The notes below the pieces were generated by a model that made no database searches, was not told the origin of the DNA, and saw only the letters and a list, made by a program, of their open reading frames with translations. A program made the translations under genes and the position numbers. This document shows positions 1-12,300 of a stretch of 64,000 nucleotides of DNA, in pieces (position 1 is the stretch's first letter; each line of letters starts with the position of its first letter). This stretch comes from Mastigias papua (Eukaryota > Cnidaria > Scyphozoa > Rhizostomeae > Mastigiidae). The stretch lies in contig OZ025272.1 in assembly GCA_964019165.1 (NCBI GenBank), forward strand, positions 8,184,493-8,248,492, written 5' to 3'.

Positions 1-2130
1 TCAAAATTGAGTATGCGATCAATGAGTGTCCTCCAATGTTTACCTGACTTTGTGTTTTCGTGAAGAGCTTAAGGGAATAAGTTTGCACTGTCCCATATCT
101 ATTGATTTAAATTTTAAGAGGTTCTGAGTCATAAAAAATTTCTTTTGACACTTATGACTTGCCAATCTTGCTGGCGACGACTAAGTTCACAGAGTAATAT
201 CCCAGCATTTAGATACGGTAGTGAGCTAAAATTTTCAGAATTTACTACTTCACGGAGGTTAACATTGTGACCAAATTTTTCCAAGAGCTGAGATGGTACA
301 TGTCCAACTTCGTTAAATTGTGTCCCAGTTGGCATGGAATGGCCCTGAAGTTTTGCTAAGAATATGCAGCTTATGGTGTACCTTAGTAGTTTCATAGAAC
401 CAGAACTGGACATAGAAGGCCATTGAATATTTTGAGATATTCAATATTAGACACCAATCAGGTAGATGTAATCAACACTAATCTTTGGTATAGATATGAC
501 ACTAATCATAATCGACAGTAGTCTTTGAGAAATTTTGGACACATACTGGGATCCATCATCAGTACTAAACTGAATAAATAAATAGGTTAATATATCCAAG
601 AAAGAAGTAAACGAAGTGAACATGGTAAGTCAAAGGATAATGGGAGGAAATGGATTCAGTTCAAAAACTTCAGAAAGCTCAAAATCCATATAGGATAGCT
701 CAGTAGCTGTTATTGACATCATTGTTGCAAGTTACTTGCTTCATTACACAAGGTTGTTTGCAGAAAGCTGAGTTTTCAATGAGAGAGGGGGTTGTCTGAT
801 AAGAATTGGCACAAGTAAGCAACAGTACAAACTTTCACAATATTTTTCAAGCACTTTGGTGGTAAAAAGTGTAGTGGAAGATTTGTTTAGTGGGTCATTC
901 CATATAAAGTCATCAAGGAAAAGATTGTTTAGACACCCATCATCTCAAAATCAGCTACTTAATTTTTGTACATACTAGAACATATAAAAAGTTCAAACTA
1001 AAAATTTCAGTTCAAGTCCTTATAATGTGGAAGTTTTGTACATTTAACCTTTTGCAATATCTGCCATAGTTTCCCACTGGTGGCCATTATGGATTTTGAT
1101 CAAGATTCTATAGTAAGTTAACTGGACTGTATTGCCAATTACCCATGCATATAGCCTATGTCATATGTCAAGAATTTGAACATGATTTCAGATTATGTAT
1201 ATATCAGTACACTTTACCACAAAATTACCTATTCCCCTACCTAGTCAAAATATTTACTATTCCCAGAAGGACTTTCACAGTGCATTTTCAGATCAAGAAA
1301 AAGACGAGTTGCAAGATATATTTAACTCAAATTTGAACCCCAAAATATTTAGACATGGATGTTACTGAGGACAGAATTTGAGAAAGGTCTTTATCTCTTT
1401 TTGAAGATATTCACCACTAAAATTTGACAAATTCTCAGCAGAACTGGCAATAGAGGAATACTGGGCTACTTGGCCTACATTGTGCATGTAGAAAGCTGGA
1501 TCAATAAAGTACTTTCAGACAACAATAGCACTTATTTATGAATTTTCTGATATACCTTAACTATTCTAGTCATTAAATTTTATCTTACGAGTCTGATAAA
1601 ATTCTCCTATGCTAGTTTCTTATCAATGTTGTTGCTGTCAGCCACTGATTATTGCTCATGGTATCAATATACAACCAGCATATCTATTTATGAGCAAATG
1701 TATTCTCTCTTTGACTAAACAAAGGATCTTCAGTGATAGTCAAAACATGAAATTTACAGAATTATTCACTTTGCTCTACACTATTCTCTTACTTTTTATT
1801 TTATACCATAAGTTTTGGTTTCAATAATAGGATGATAAAGCCAGCTATTTTGTTCTAAATCATTGTGCTTCCTAAACTTATGCATAGGGTTAGCAATTTG
1901 CATCATAGCTAGATCTGGAAACAAAAGGGGCTTTAGAGTTAGATTTTGCAAACAAATGAGTTGCATCTGATCTCAGCTGTGCAATGTACTGGTTTTATGC
2001 ACAAAGACAACATGTTATTGGTCTACTATTTATAACTATTATATAAACATGTTAACACATCAATAGAGTACAATTGTCAGAATAATGCAAATCAAAACAA
2101 TTAAAATATACCTGTAAATTATGACCATAC
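1..2130. other. Intergenic DNA downstream of HAP40, no gene recognised
   Basis: AT-rich sequence with only short open frames (longest 94 codons, minus strand 129-413) that resemble no family I know. It is the 3' side of the minus-strand HAP40 gene. The plus-strand hexamer tttatt near 1795-1800 reads AATAAA on the minus strand and could be its polyadenylation signal, about 330 bp past the stop codon; this is weak evidence. Confidence 0.4.
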
Positions 2131-3066
2131 TTAATCCAGTCTATTCAATGTTTTCATTAGCTCAAAGTACATTTGGCATTGCCAGCCTTTGAGGAATGGG
2201 AAGATACTGCACTCTAATTCCTTCAGCAGCTGGCTGTTCTTTGTTTGTACTGCCATTATTACTGATTGCAACAATTGAAAGCAATCTTCAGATAGCCATG
2301 ATGGTCTAGAGTCTTCAAAATTTTCCCATATATATTTTTCCATAACTTTACCATAATTGTGGCTAAGCTGCTGTGGTGATGACTGCAAAAGGAGGAGGAG
2401 AAAGACCTTGTCAATCTCGCATGTACAAATCAAGTCTCTTTGTGACTCGAGAATAAATGGCTCTCTCTTTTCATATGCCTCAACAATGGAACCAACTTCA
2501 GATAACATTTTCAATGCTGAATGATAGCTTCCCGTCATGATATGACAAGTAATCCCTTCCCTTGTTGAATCTATGTAGTCAATAATACTGTACTGCCTTT
2601 GGATTTCTGCAGCCCTAATAAAATGCTCAATAGCTTCGTGTATCTTTCCAATTCCCTTCAGTTTGACTGCTACTTCCAACGAAAGCATCGCTGCTAGGGC
2701 TGAATGTCCCTCGCGCTTATGTATCTTAATTGCTTGATTATAGCAATGAACTGCTTCCGTCAAGTGTTCCTCAAAAGCAGGGCAACTTACTTCTACATTA
2801 TCCTTCTCAGCTTTAAAGAACAGCCGAGCAGCTTGTATCAGAGCATCTGTCTCAGCAACAGGGTTACTTAATGCATTTTCGCAATGTGCCTTGGCAATGC
2901 AACAGAATCCTGCATATTGTGGGCATTCCTGCTGATCCAAAACTCTTGCTAGTGTACCAAATTGGTCACTGGCATCTGAATAGTTTGGTTTTTTTAATAG
3001 TCTTTTACGCAGCAACTTGTTATTTATTGCTCTATAATTTGCCAGAACATCTAATTCTCTATCCAT
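2131..3066 (-). CDS. F8A1: 40-kDa huntingtin-associated protein (HAP40/F8A), single exon
   Basis: Encodes 311 residues in one uninterrupted frame, ATG at 3066 to TAA at 2131. HAP40 is an all-helical, TPR-like protein that binds and stabilises huntingtin and acts as a Rab5 effector on early endosomes (family knowledge). The N-terminal block matches the vertebrate protein as I remember it: LANYRAINNKLLRKR, then KKPNYSDASDQFG, then QECPQYAGFCCIAKAHC, with aligned spacing. Further matches are EAARLF-like QAARLFFKAEKD, a leucine run LLLLLLQSSPQQL, and EKYIWENFEDS near the C-terminus. It is shorter than the human protein (about 371 residues), mainly because it lacks the alanine-rich start and the proline-rich linker. 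The mammalian gene is also intronless. Its start faces KDSR across 287 bp, so the two genes probably share a promoter region. Confidence 0.93.
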   Translation of the reverse strand: MDRELDVLANYRAINNKLLRKRLLKKPNYSDASDQFGTLARVLDQQECPQYAGFCCIAKAHCENALSNPVAETDALIQAARLFFKAEKDNVEVSCPAFEEHLTEAVHCYNQAIKIHKREGHSALAAMLSLEVAVKLKGIGKIHEAIEHFIRAAEIQRQYSIIDYIDSTREGITCHIMTGSYHSALKMLSEVGSIVEAYEKREPFILESQRDLICTCEIDKVFLLLLLQSSPQQLSHNYGKVMEKYIWENFEDSRPSWLSEDCFQLLQSVIMAVQTKNSQLLKELECSIFPFLKGWQCQMYFELMKTLNRLD

Positions 3067-3353
3067 GCTTACTAGTCATACAAAGATATTCAGATGTATT
3101 AGCAAAAGGACCGAGGTTGATGGGAGCACTTCATCAAATGTCAATTGCTCCTCTACAGCACGCCATTATGTTCACGGTGAATCTGGACTAGTAACCTCGT
3201 AGCGATGTCCGTCAATATTGATATCTGCCTCTGCCCTGCTTTGTAAAAGGAAGAGTCTCAGATTCCGGAGACATAGGGCGATACTGTATGCAGGCTCTAT
3301 CTACTTGTGTGGTAGTCAGATTCATTAAAATCAGGATTTTCTAGGATTAAAGA
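3067..3353. promoter_or_regulatory. Divergent intergenic region between HAP40 and KDSR start codons
   Basis: Only 287 bp separate the two outward-facing ATG codons, so both 5' UTRs and any core promoters must lie here, unless a 5' UTR intron is used. I see no clear TATA box and cannot assign the individual transcription starts. The role as a bidirectional promoter is inferred from layout alone. Confidence 0.55.
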
Positions 3354-6300
3354 ATGCTGCTATATGCCCTGCTCGCGATTTTAGTGGTTGTATGCATTCT
3401 TTGTACTTTAGACTGGATTGTCAGAAGTATCAAAGTGAATAAAAGCATAGTTTTAGAGAACAGTCATGTCATGGTAAGTACTTAGCAGGTATTTAATTGA
3501 TAAGCAAAGCCGGTAATGTGAGCAGGGGCGAAAATACTGCAGTCTGTCACCCACCCACCCCACCCCCCCCAACAGATGCAACTGCACAATTCGCTACCAG
3601 TTGGCAGTTATCACTGCTGGTTTTCTCTTGTTTCAAATGTGTCTTGTTATAGATCTCATGTGTCGCAGGGCAATATCCAGTTTGACAGGGCAAAAGTCTC
3701 TTACACCCCTCCAAATAATGTGTGCTGTTTGCACCCCCCCCTGAACGTGAATGCAGGCTGTTCCTATGGTGGAGTGTTGGGGGGGGGGGAGTGACACACC
3801 CCAAACAAAAGCTCTGTTGATAAAATAAACAAAAGTGTTTCATTCTGTCTGCAAATTGCTTTTGAATGTGTTGTATTCAGAGCTTTAGAAGCAAAACTTT
3901 GTACTACAGAGAAGCAGACGGCTCTCAAAGTTATTACATTTGTGGATTTGTACAATTTGCTGACAACTTGAAGTCATAATACTGAAAAATATGATCAGAT
4001 ATTCTTCATGGCCATTTTGCTGGAAAGATGCATGCCACTCCAGCAACAATTGCTGGGAATAGCCCTGTGTTGGACTGCAGAGTATGGCCTTTTTTGATGG
4101 TGTCTTGATTTTGCATGAGGAAAAGCCCCACTGTACAGGTTTACATTGTATGTTGTGGAATTTTAAAATAAAATGAACTGGACTGAACTGAAGGTGTGCA
4201 CTTTAAGTGTGCACTTGAATTTTTGGTTTACAAAGTAGAGCCAGTTTAGTTATTTCTGTTGTATTCTTGTCTTGAAGAATTCTGTATGGAATATCTTGCC
4301 TGCCAGAGCAGTTTGTACCTCAGTATTATCACTATGCTGGTTGGAAAATCTGAAAAACATGCTCCCAGCCTGCTTAATTCTTTCTTCATAGGTCAAGTAA
4401 ATACTTGCTGATGCAAGGTATTTTGAATGTTAAGTAAATAGGATACATGGAACTTAATTCTCAAGAAGTTTCGACAATTCTATGCTTTAAAATCCTTATC
4501 ATAGGATAATTGTCCTGAATGTCAAAATATGTATAAACTCATTCAAAATAGGATACACTGAAGTATATGAGAAATAACTTTCAAACATTCACAATCAGAA
4601 GCCACTTGCTAAAAATCAAGCACAGGGCATGGTATTGCAATTGAAGTTCTGAGTTCATCTGTGTTTATTTGACATAATATGTCCTCTGGGCTGTGACTGA
4701 TGAAAGAAAATGTAGGAAGTCTACATAGGCACCTTAGTGGTCCATACTTGTCCCAAAATTCAAAGCTTGCACATTGCATGCCATTCTACATTCAATAGCT
4801 CTTATAGCTTGTGATGCATTGCATGTGAGCCATTTTCCTCATGGAGAAGGTTGAACATAATTGTTTACTTTGTGGCATAGATCTTAATATGGAAGTGTTC
4901 AATGTAGTGCTCATTGTTGTTCCTGTTGTTCTTAGACCTTGTTTGTAATTAACTGTAATCTCTGTTTTAGATAACTGGAGGTAGTAGTGGGATTGGATTG
5001 GCATTGGCAAAGTGCTTTGTATATCAGGGAGCAAATGTAACTCTTGTTGCAAGGAGCAAGGTAGTCTACTTGTTACATATTTTCAAGGCTCTAGAATGGT
5101 TGTAGCTCATAGCTCATAGCTAAGTGTCATCATGTGCAAGTTTAGCATGCAAGAAAGTTAGCAATTCTGCAGAGTTAGCTGGTTTTGGAGCTTGAACCTT
5201 CTGTTTTCTTCCATGGACACATGCTGAGAATAAGTGGAAAGAGGAAAGTTTCATATAATGGACATTTTATTAGAAAAAAATAGGATAGATTTTTCAGATG
5301 CAACCTATCTACTCATATTTTTCACATTAAAATAGATCTGTTGGGCATATCTTTGTGTACTGTAGAAGATAAATACAGATTGTGAAATTTACTCACAAAT
5401 ATATCCAAAAATATGCACTTCAAATGCAGGTCTTTATTTGATTTTCTAGTATAGGGATGAAACTCCCAAATATCAGACTATGAAGATATACAATTACAAG
5501 ATAAGTGGCAAAAGTTGATACTGTTCTTGGCTGGGAACCAAGCAAAGTGGGTGACAACAAAGCTTACAAATAAGCCCTTTAGAGCAGTTTTAAATAACCA
5601 AAGTTCAAGTTTCAACTACCCATAGTTCATGTTTCAATGGCTGTCTTAGATTTTGAAAGAAATAGTGGAATGTTTTGTCCTTCTGTTGAATATCCTAGAT
5701 TTCCATCCTCATACTCAAGCAACTGTTGTTTTCTAAGCATTTGAGGCTGAAGGAAAAATAACTGGAGATTGTGGGAAATATTTGAAATATACTCTGGAAG
5801 CGATTTTGACAGTTAAAAAACAGCTTCAAGGCTAAATCCTTAGATTGAATGGCCCAAATGGCTAGCTGGAAAATTATAGCCATTTTTATCATTTCATCCA
5901 ACAGATTATGATAGTTTTAAAATTTCAAACATTTGTTGAAGTTGGCATTCAACTCAATGGCTTGTTGAATAGGACAGAGTTCTTTTCATACCCAGACTTT
6001 AGCTCTGTATTTATAATTCTGATATAAATTATCTTTTTTCTATGTTGTTTCATGTATAATTTGCTTGATATTAATTTCTGCAACTGAAAGTTATAAGATA
6101 ATCAAAACATGAAAGGTAGTTTCATTTGGACAATAATATTACAATTATTGATTTTGAACTCTGATATTCTTCGATCTTCGTATGAAATCTCAAAAGTGAC
6201 ACGCCTTTCCTTCTTATACGGTAACATGAAGACCTGACCCATCGAGAGCAAACTTGGGCACGGGATTGTTAACAGAATGGCCCCCCGTGTGCTTTAAATT

Positions 6301-9300
6301 GTTCACTACACTCATCCTCAGATTTTTGCATATATTGACGTTATGTTACATATGCATAAGTGCAAGTAATAAAAATATTACAGAATGTTTATCCCAAAGT
6401 TTAGATGATGCTGCTAATATTAATGTTCATCACATCGTTTAGATAATATATCCTTTGTCACATCTTTTTCTCAGTAACTACTTATCCTATAATTGTTTGT
6501 CTATGGCAACATTTTGTACTTCAGCTTGAAATAATTGTGGTAAAATCATAACAAAACGACAATTCACTAGCGACTGGTCATGCAGCAAACGTCTTAATTA
6601 AAATTATCTATTATCTGCAGCATTTCTCCTGGGCCCCATTTGGTCTAGTCCTGGAACTTTACCCAGCTACCCCCGTCCTCAATGGTACTGATCATAACAT
6701 CAATCGTATTGTTTACGTGCCTCGGCAATTTGGCCATTGTGGATATTAGTATGTAGAGATCTGTTCTTTCCAGTAATGATAACCTGGATTTTACCACCCT
6801 CTTCGTAGATTGATACATTGAATTCACTTACTTAGCTCATTGATCTGCATAGCCATGTCTAAATTTACACCCTCATTGTTTCCTTCCTCTTTGATGCTGG
6901 GTGAAGTCAATTCTTCCCCTTCTTGTAGGAAACCCCCGCTCTTTAAAGTACTCCAAGGACCTTTTAGTTGGCATTTGAAATGTCTGTTTAGTTTTTGAAT
7001 GCACTAAGAATCGGGATAATCTAACTTAGTCAGAACTTTTTTCTTTTCTATTTTCAGATCAAGCTCGCCCATGCTGTCCTAGATCTGGAGAGTATGAAGA
7101 GGTTTGGACATCAAAAGGTGACAATTAAATCTTGGTCAAATATTTTTAGCAAATTATTTTAATCTGAGTAAGGTAGCCATTTAATTTTATTCACATATAT
7201 TGGTTTTCTTGCTTTTTTACTAGCTGACTTTTATGCCAAGAATAGACATAAATATAATATGGCTTTACCAACTATTAGGTTAAAAAGTTTAAGGGCTTAA
7301 TTTTAAGGAAAGCCTTGCTTCAAATTCAATAAGATTGCATTACTACCACATGAAAGAGTTAAGTTGTCTTGAAACTTTCGTGGAAATGCGATGATGGTTA
7401 TGTAAAATGTACGACCCGTTGGTTGGGGTAGAATTAAATTGCATGTTCCATTTAGCATTCGCAAAACGTTTAGGCCAGAAAGAGAACAGCCTCTCATGCT
7501 TGAAAAGTTATACATGCACAAATAGTTTATTACTCTTGGGATTAATTGCTTCAATGTCTCAAATAGTTTGCAGATTAAGGTCTCTGTCCTTATTTTGGAT
7601 TCTGTTAACATAAATGCAAGAAACCACGGTTTTATACACTGAAGGAGTCCACTAGCTTATTGGTGACGCTCATTGGCTATGTGAATTTATCTTTGTATAT
7701 GAAAGCTAGTGTACATCATTTACTCGTTTGAGTCTGTTTCAAAATTCATTTAGTAAGTTGTAGCTACTTGGATATGTGATAGGAGGCTTTGGAGCGAAGT
7801 TAGGTATAGTAGCAACTTGGATTTGAAGTAGAATTTTTTAGCAATCAATGGTGGTTAAATTTTTACTAATTGGAAACTAGCGGACTTTTGAAACTGTAAT
7901 AGGTAATGTTTATGAGCAGAAATTTGAAATGAGATGACAGTGCTGCTGTTTTAAGATTCTTTCTTTGTTCATTTTTGCTGACATATGCTTAATTTTCTAT
8001 GTAATGAGATACCAGGAGTGGACGCGTTTGTATTGTTACTTAGTCTAAAATATGATTGGTCAATTCGTTTTATGTTTCTTTCTGTAGATAGCTATTGTTT
8101 CAGTTGATTTAACAAAAGACCTTCCATATGTAAGAGCTTCATATGAGGAGGTAAGCCTGTGTTTTAGTATTTACTGATCTAATCTCATTAATAATTTTTG
8201 ATCACTTGTAACGAGTTTTAAATAAAGTTAGGTTTCAGTTTCATTTCTGTAGAAAGGTATCGCTCATATTGGATAATTATCCTGCAATTTACTCATTAGC
8301 AATTTTCATATATTTTGTATCCGAATCTCATACTGCATAAAGTAAAAATGCTATCGGAGTTTTGGTATTTAAGAAGTATTTGTAATCTGACTGCTTTTCC
8401 ATGATGTTGGTGGCCTTATTTCAGGCATACAAATGTAATGGGTCTGTTGATATTCTGATCAACTGTGCTGGTTTTGCATTATGCGGAACATTCAAAGACA
8501 CAGAATCTGAAGATTTTCGGGTAATTGTATATTTTTAGAGTCTGCTATTTCATCTTGCTATACTAGGTGCATGCTTTTTGAATTAACTGATGTGGAGCAA
8601 GGTGGATTTTTTATGAGGGGGGAGTGTTTAGTTGATGGGATCGAGTGCCCAATGACGACACCAGCCATCGGGACTTGGAAGGGATTGAAGAATGGGGTCT
8701 AGGGGCAGAGTGGCACTAGAAAATCTTGTAGGGTCATGCCATTTAGACTTCAGGGAAATGCCCTTTTTAGTATAGAGGTACGCCCATTGTAAATAGAAAA
8801 TGGCAAATAAATTCATTCGTATATGTTTTTAGTAGCTGTTATGACATTTTGGACGCGTCTAGCATGCCAAAAGCTCAAATGTTCGAAAAATGGGGATGCC
8901 TGCATCCAATATATCTCCGTGGCCTCGTTGCTGCATTGGAGATTCTCTGAAGAAGGATATTAAGATCAGAGTAGAATCGGGATCGGCTTTGGGTGTGATA
9001 TGCCATGGTATCACAGCCATGTTTGAGATAATTGAAATCAACTGCAAGTCACGTTAATAGCCTGATTAGGACCGTCTATACCCTATCAAATAGCGACTAG
9101 GACCAGGTGCTAAAACTTTTGGGTGGTTTGACACCCTAAACCCATCCAATTTACGCCCCTGAAGATAGTTCCGTATGGAGACATCTACTATTACGGACAC
9201 CTGCATCTTGGGGGGAGGGTGTTGGTAGATCTGGAGACAGAGTGTTTAGCTGTAGGCTGACATTCTGTACAAAGGAATGTTTGAAGCGTGGTATTCCACG

Positions 9301-12300
9301 TACAACCACAACCTGAATTTGTGCCCGAATGATCATTAAAATGACCAGTTGATGTAAACGATCAGAAAACTGATGAGGAGGATATAATGCCAGATTTTGA
9401 GAACATTTTTGACATTTTAAAATCTCTTTTCATAGAAGATTGAAAAGTAAACAGACAAAATCAGAGAACTTTACTATGTATTTCCTTTTAGAAGTACTTT
9501 TATGGTGTTCATGTTTTCTGCAGCTCTTTGATGATCTTCCAACTCAAATAAACCATTGCAGTGGATATATATTTTGTTTGCCAGTGCACTGGTGTATGTT
9601 TGCAGGTTCACAGGAAAGCTATACTAGGCTTTCAGATTCGAAGCAGAGATCACAGTTGTGTACGGATGGACAAGGGGAGGGGTTTGTTATGTGAAAATCG
9701 TACAAGCATGGGCAAAGGGGAGAGCTGGTAAAAAGCTTGCATAATTTTATGGACGTCTTTTATGGAAGATCCTTGAAGGAGGAAAGGCCGTTGTATTGCT
9801 TGAAAATATTTCGGGATCATGAATCTTATGGCTCTTTTCAGTAGGATAAAGGTTTCCTCTAAATGAAATCATTCTCTGTAAGCATAGTTTCAATCTAGTC
9901 AGCAGTGTCGAATAATTCGTCAACTTATTAAAGTCCACGTCAATTTTCTACTTTATTGCTTTGATTGCTGATTCGCCCACCACTTAACAATACGAACTGA
10001 GAAATAGAAACTGTATTTGATGATGCCATTGAGTTAGGAAGTAGATTTTGTTGGCCTGAAGAATTGTGTTTAGTTTGCTCTTTGGTAGCGGAAGTGAAAA
10101 CGACTCTCAAGATTTGTTATTGTGTTTAAGTTAAGACGAACTTTGCAAGACATGTTAGCTTCTTTTTCTCATTCATATATGGCAGACCTGGTTTTTTGAA
10201 TCTTCCCTATTTATAGACTAGCTCATATTACTTCCCTTCTACTTACCTATTTGTATCAGAGACCCTCTCGTATGGCTCTGCAAGCGTCAAGCTGTTTGTT
10301 TTTACAAATTTCATAGTATCTTACAATGTGTTTGATGTTTCAATGCTCATTGGAGTCTGTAACGTAACGTTTACTTCATTTTTGTAAGATCACGTGATAA
10401 CCCAAAGATGCGACGCCAAGAGACAGAGCTTTCAATTCTCCTCAAGCTAGCACAGAAATTAAATTTCATGTCGATATGTTATTGGAAAGCGTATGCATCG
10501 TTGTCCAAAAATACATATTACTACGGTGCTCTAGCCTCAGCTTGCTCGTAATTTGTTCTTAATGTCCCATCAGTTGTTGATGCTCGTGTTCTTATAAAAT
10601 TGTTCTTTTAAAAATGGAGAGTGTAGATCTTGACTCTGTCGTTATATTGTGCATTAAGTTTATTTGCGCATCGATTTGATGAATGTATTAATAATATATC
10701 AGCTTATGATGGACACAAACTACTTTGGAAGTGTAAATATGACCACGTGTGTCGTCAATGACATGATCGAAAGAGCAAATGGCCACATTGTATTTGTTTC
10801 ATCGATTGGAGGGCAGGTAAGAGAAGATATCTTCTTGCTTCTTAGCCCCATGAATTAATCTATATTTTATGTTATATATATCCACTCGTTTATCCTTTGG
10901 GTGGTGCATGCTTAGCAATGGTGAGAGGATACAGTTCATTGTCAGAAGAGGCCATTTCAAAACTATATATTCTCTGAAGGGGGGGGACTACCTAAAAAGT
11001 GTACGAAAACGTATAGGGAGAGGGAGCTCTTCAAAGAACGTACGTAGGGTAGGAGCTATAGCGAAAAGAATAGTTCGAAACAGATTTTGTCCATTACCCT
11101 CTCGTTTGCATTTGCAATACTTAAATGCAGTGCAAAGTACTAGTTGTGACAATAGATTCAAGTATTTAGGCAGGGGGTGATGATTTAAAAGTACGTACGT
11201 TGGGGGGAGGGGTACTTCCAAAGTGCACAAAAGCGTACATGGAGGGAGGGGACCGATGACAGATGAATAAAGAGCGTACTTACATTTTTAATGGGCCCGA
11301 AGGAAAATTAAGCGATGTTAGATTGGATTTACGTATAACATGGTCATCTTAGTTTCTTAATTCAATGGGACCACTGAGTACGGATAGTTTAAGTATTCTG
11401 ATGTGCGGTTTGTTCATGGTAATTTATCTGCATTATGTTACAGAATTGATAGGCTTATAGCAGTTTTAAAGCGTCTGTAGGTTTGGTGAGCGTTTATACT
11501 GATTTGCAGAAAGTTTTAATACATATTCTCATATGGTTTCGTAGTTTTTTTGAACTTAATATAATTGTACTTTTGCACTTGCAAGGTTGGCTTATATGGT
11601 TATACGGCGTATGCTGCATCGAAATTTGCACTGCGAGGCTTTGCTGAATCATTGTATGCTGAGGTACTTTGCGTTTTGTAGTTTCCGAGAAGTTTTGTGA
11701 TTAGACTGACATTACCTCCTTTATTTACGTATTCCCGCTCTCTTTGGTATTCCTGCTTCTCTAGAATTCCAGGGTGTGATCTATACTTTAGAAAATCAAC
11801 CCCACCTCTCTGATAATCATGCATGTTGATTTGATAAAAGGAGGAACGCAATATGTCGTAAAGCAATACAAGTTATACGTTCAAGTGTTAAGAAGAATTT
11901 GCATATTATTGATTTGTTCAAAGCTGTAATTTCCCTTGTCTCGAAAAAAAGTAAAATTGAAAGCCATGACGACTGTTCAGAAAATATTATAGCTCATTGT
12001 AATGTTATTCCCGCTTTTGTGATATTCCTGTCTCTCTCATCATTCCCTATTAAATTAGGAGGTGAATCAATTGCTCCCCAGCAGGAATATGAAAGAGGAT
12101 ACGATATCTGCTGTTAGATATATGGTTGAAATCTGCCCAGCATTCTTTGAGGGAAATGCCTGTTTTCATTTGTCTTACTCTACTTCTACGCTCGCTCCTT
12201 CGTGATTTGTGTTGTAGGTGGTTTCAAGATCTAACACTCATTAACATCTGATTCATAGAATACAAACGAAATCTCTCAGTTAAAGTGCACTTATTGTAAA

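Noticed and set aside
129..413. 94-codon minus-strand open frame
   Set aside because: No recognised motif, no flanking splice or start evidence, and the length is not unusual for AT-rich DNA.
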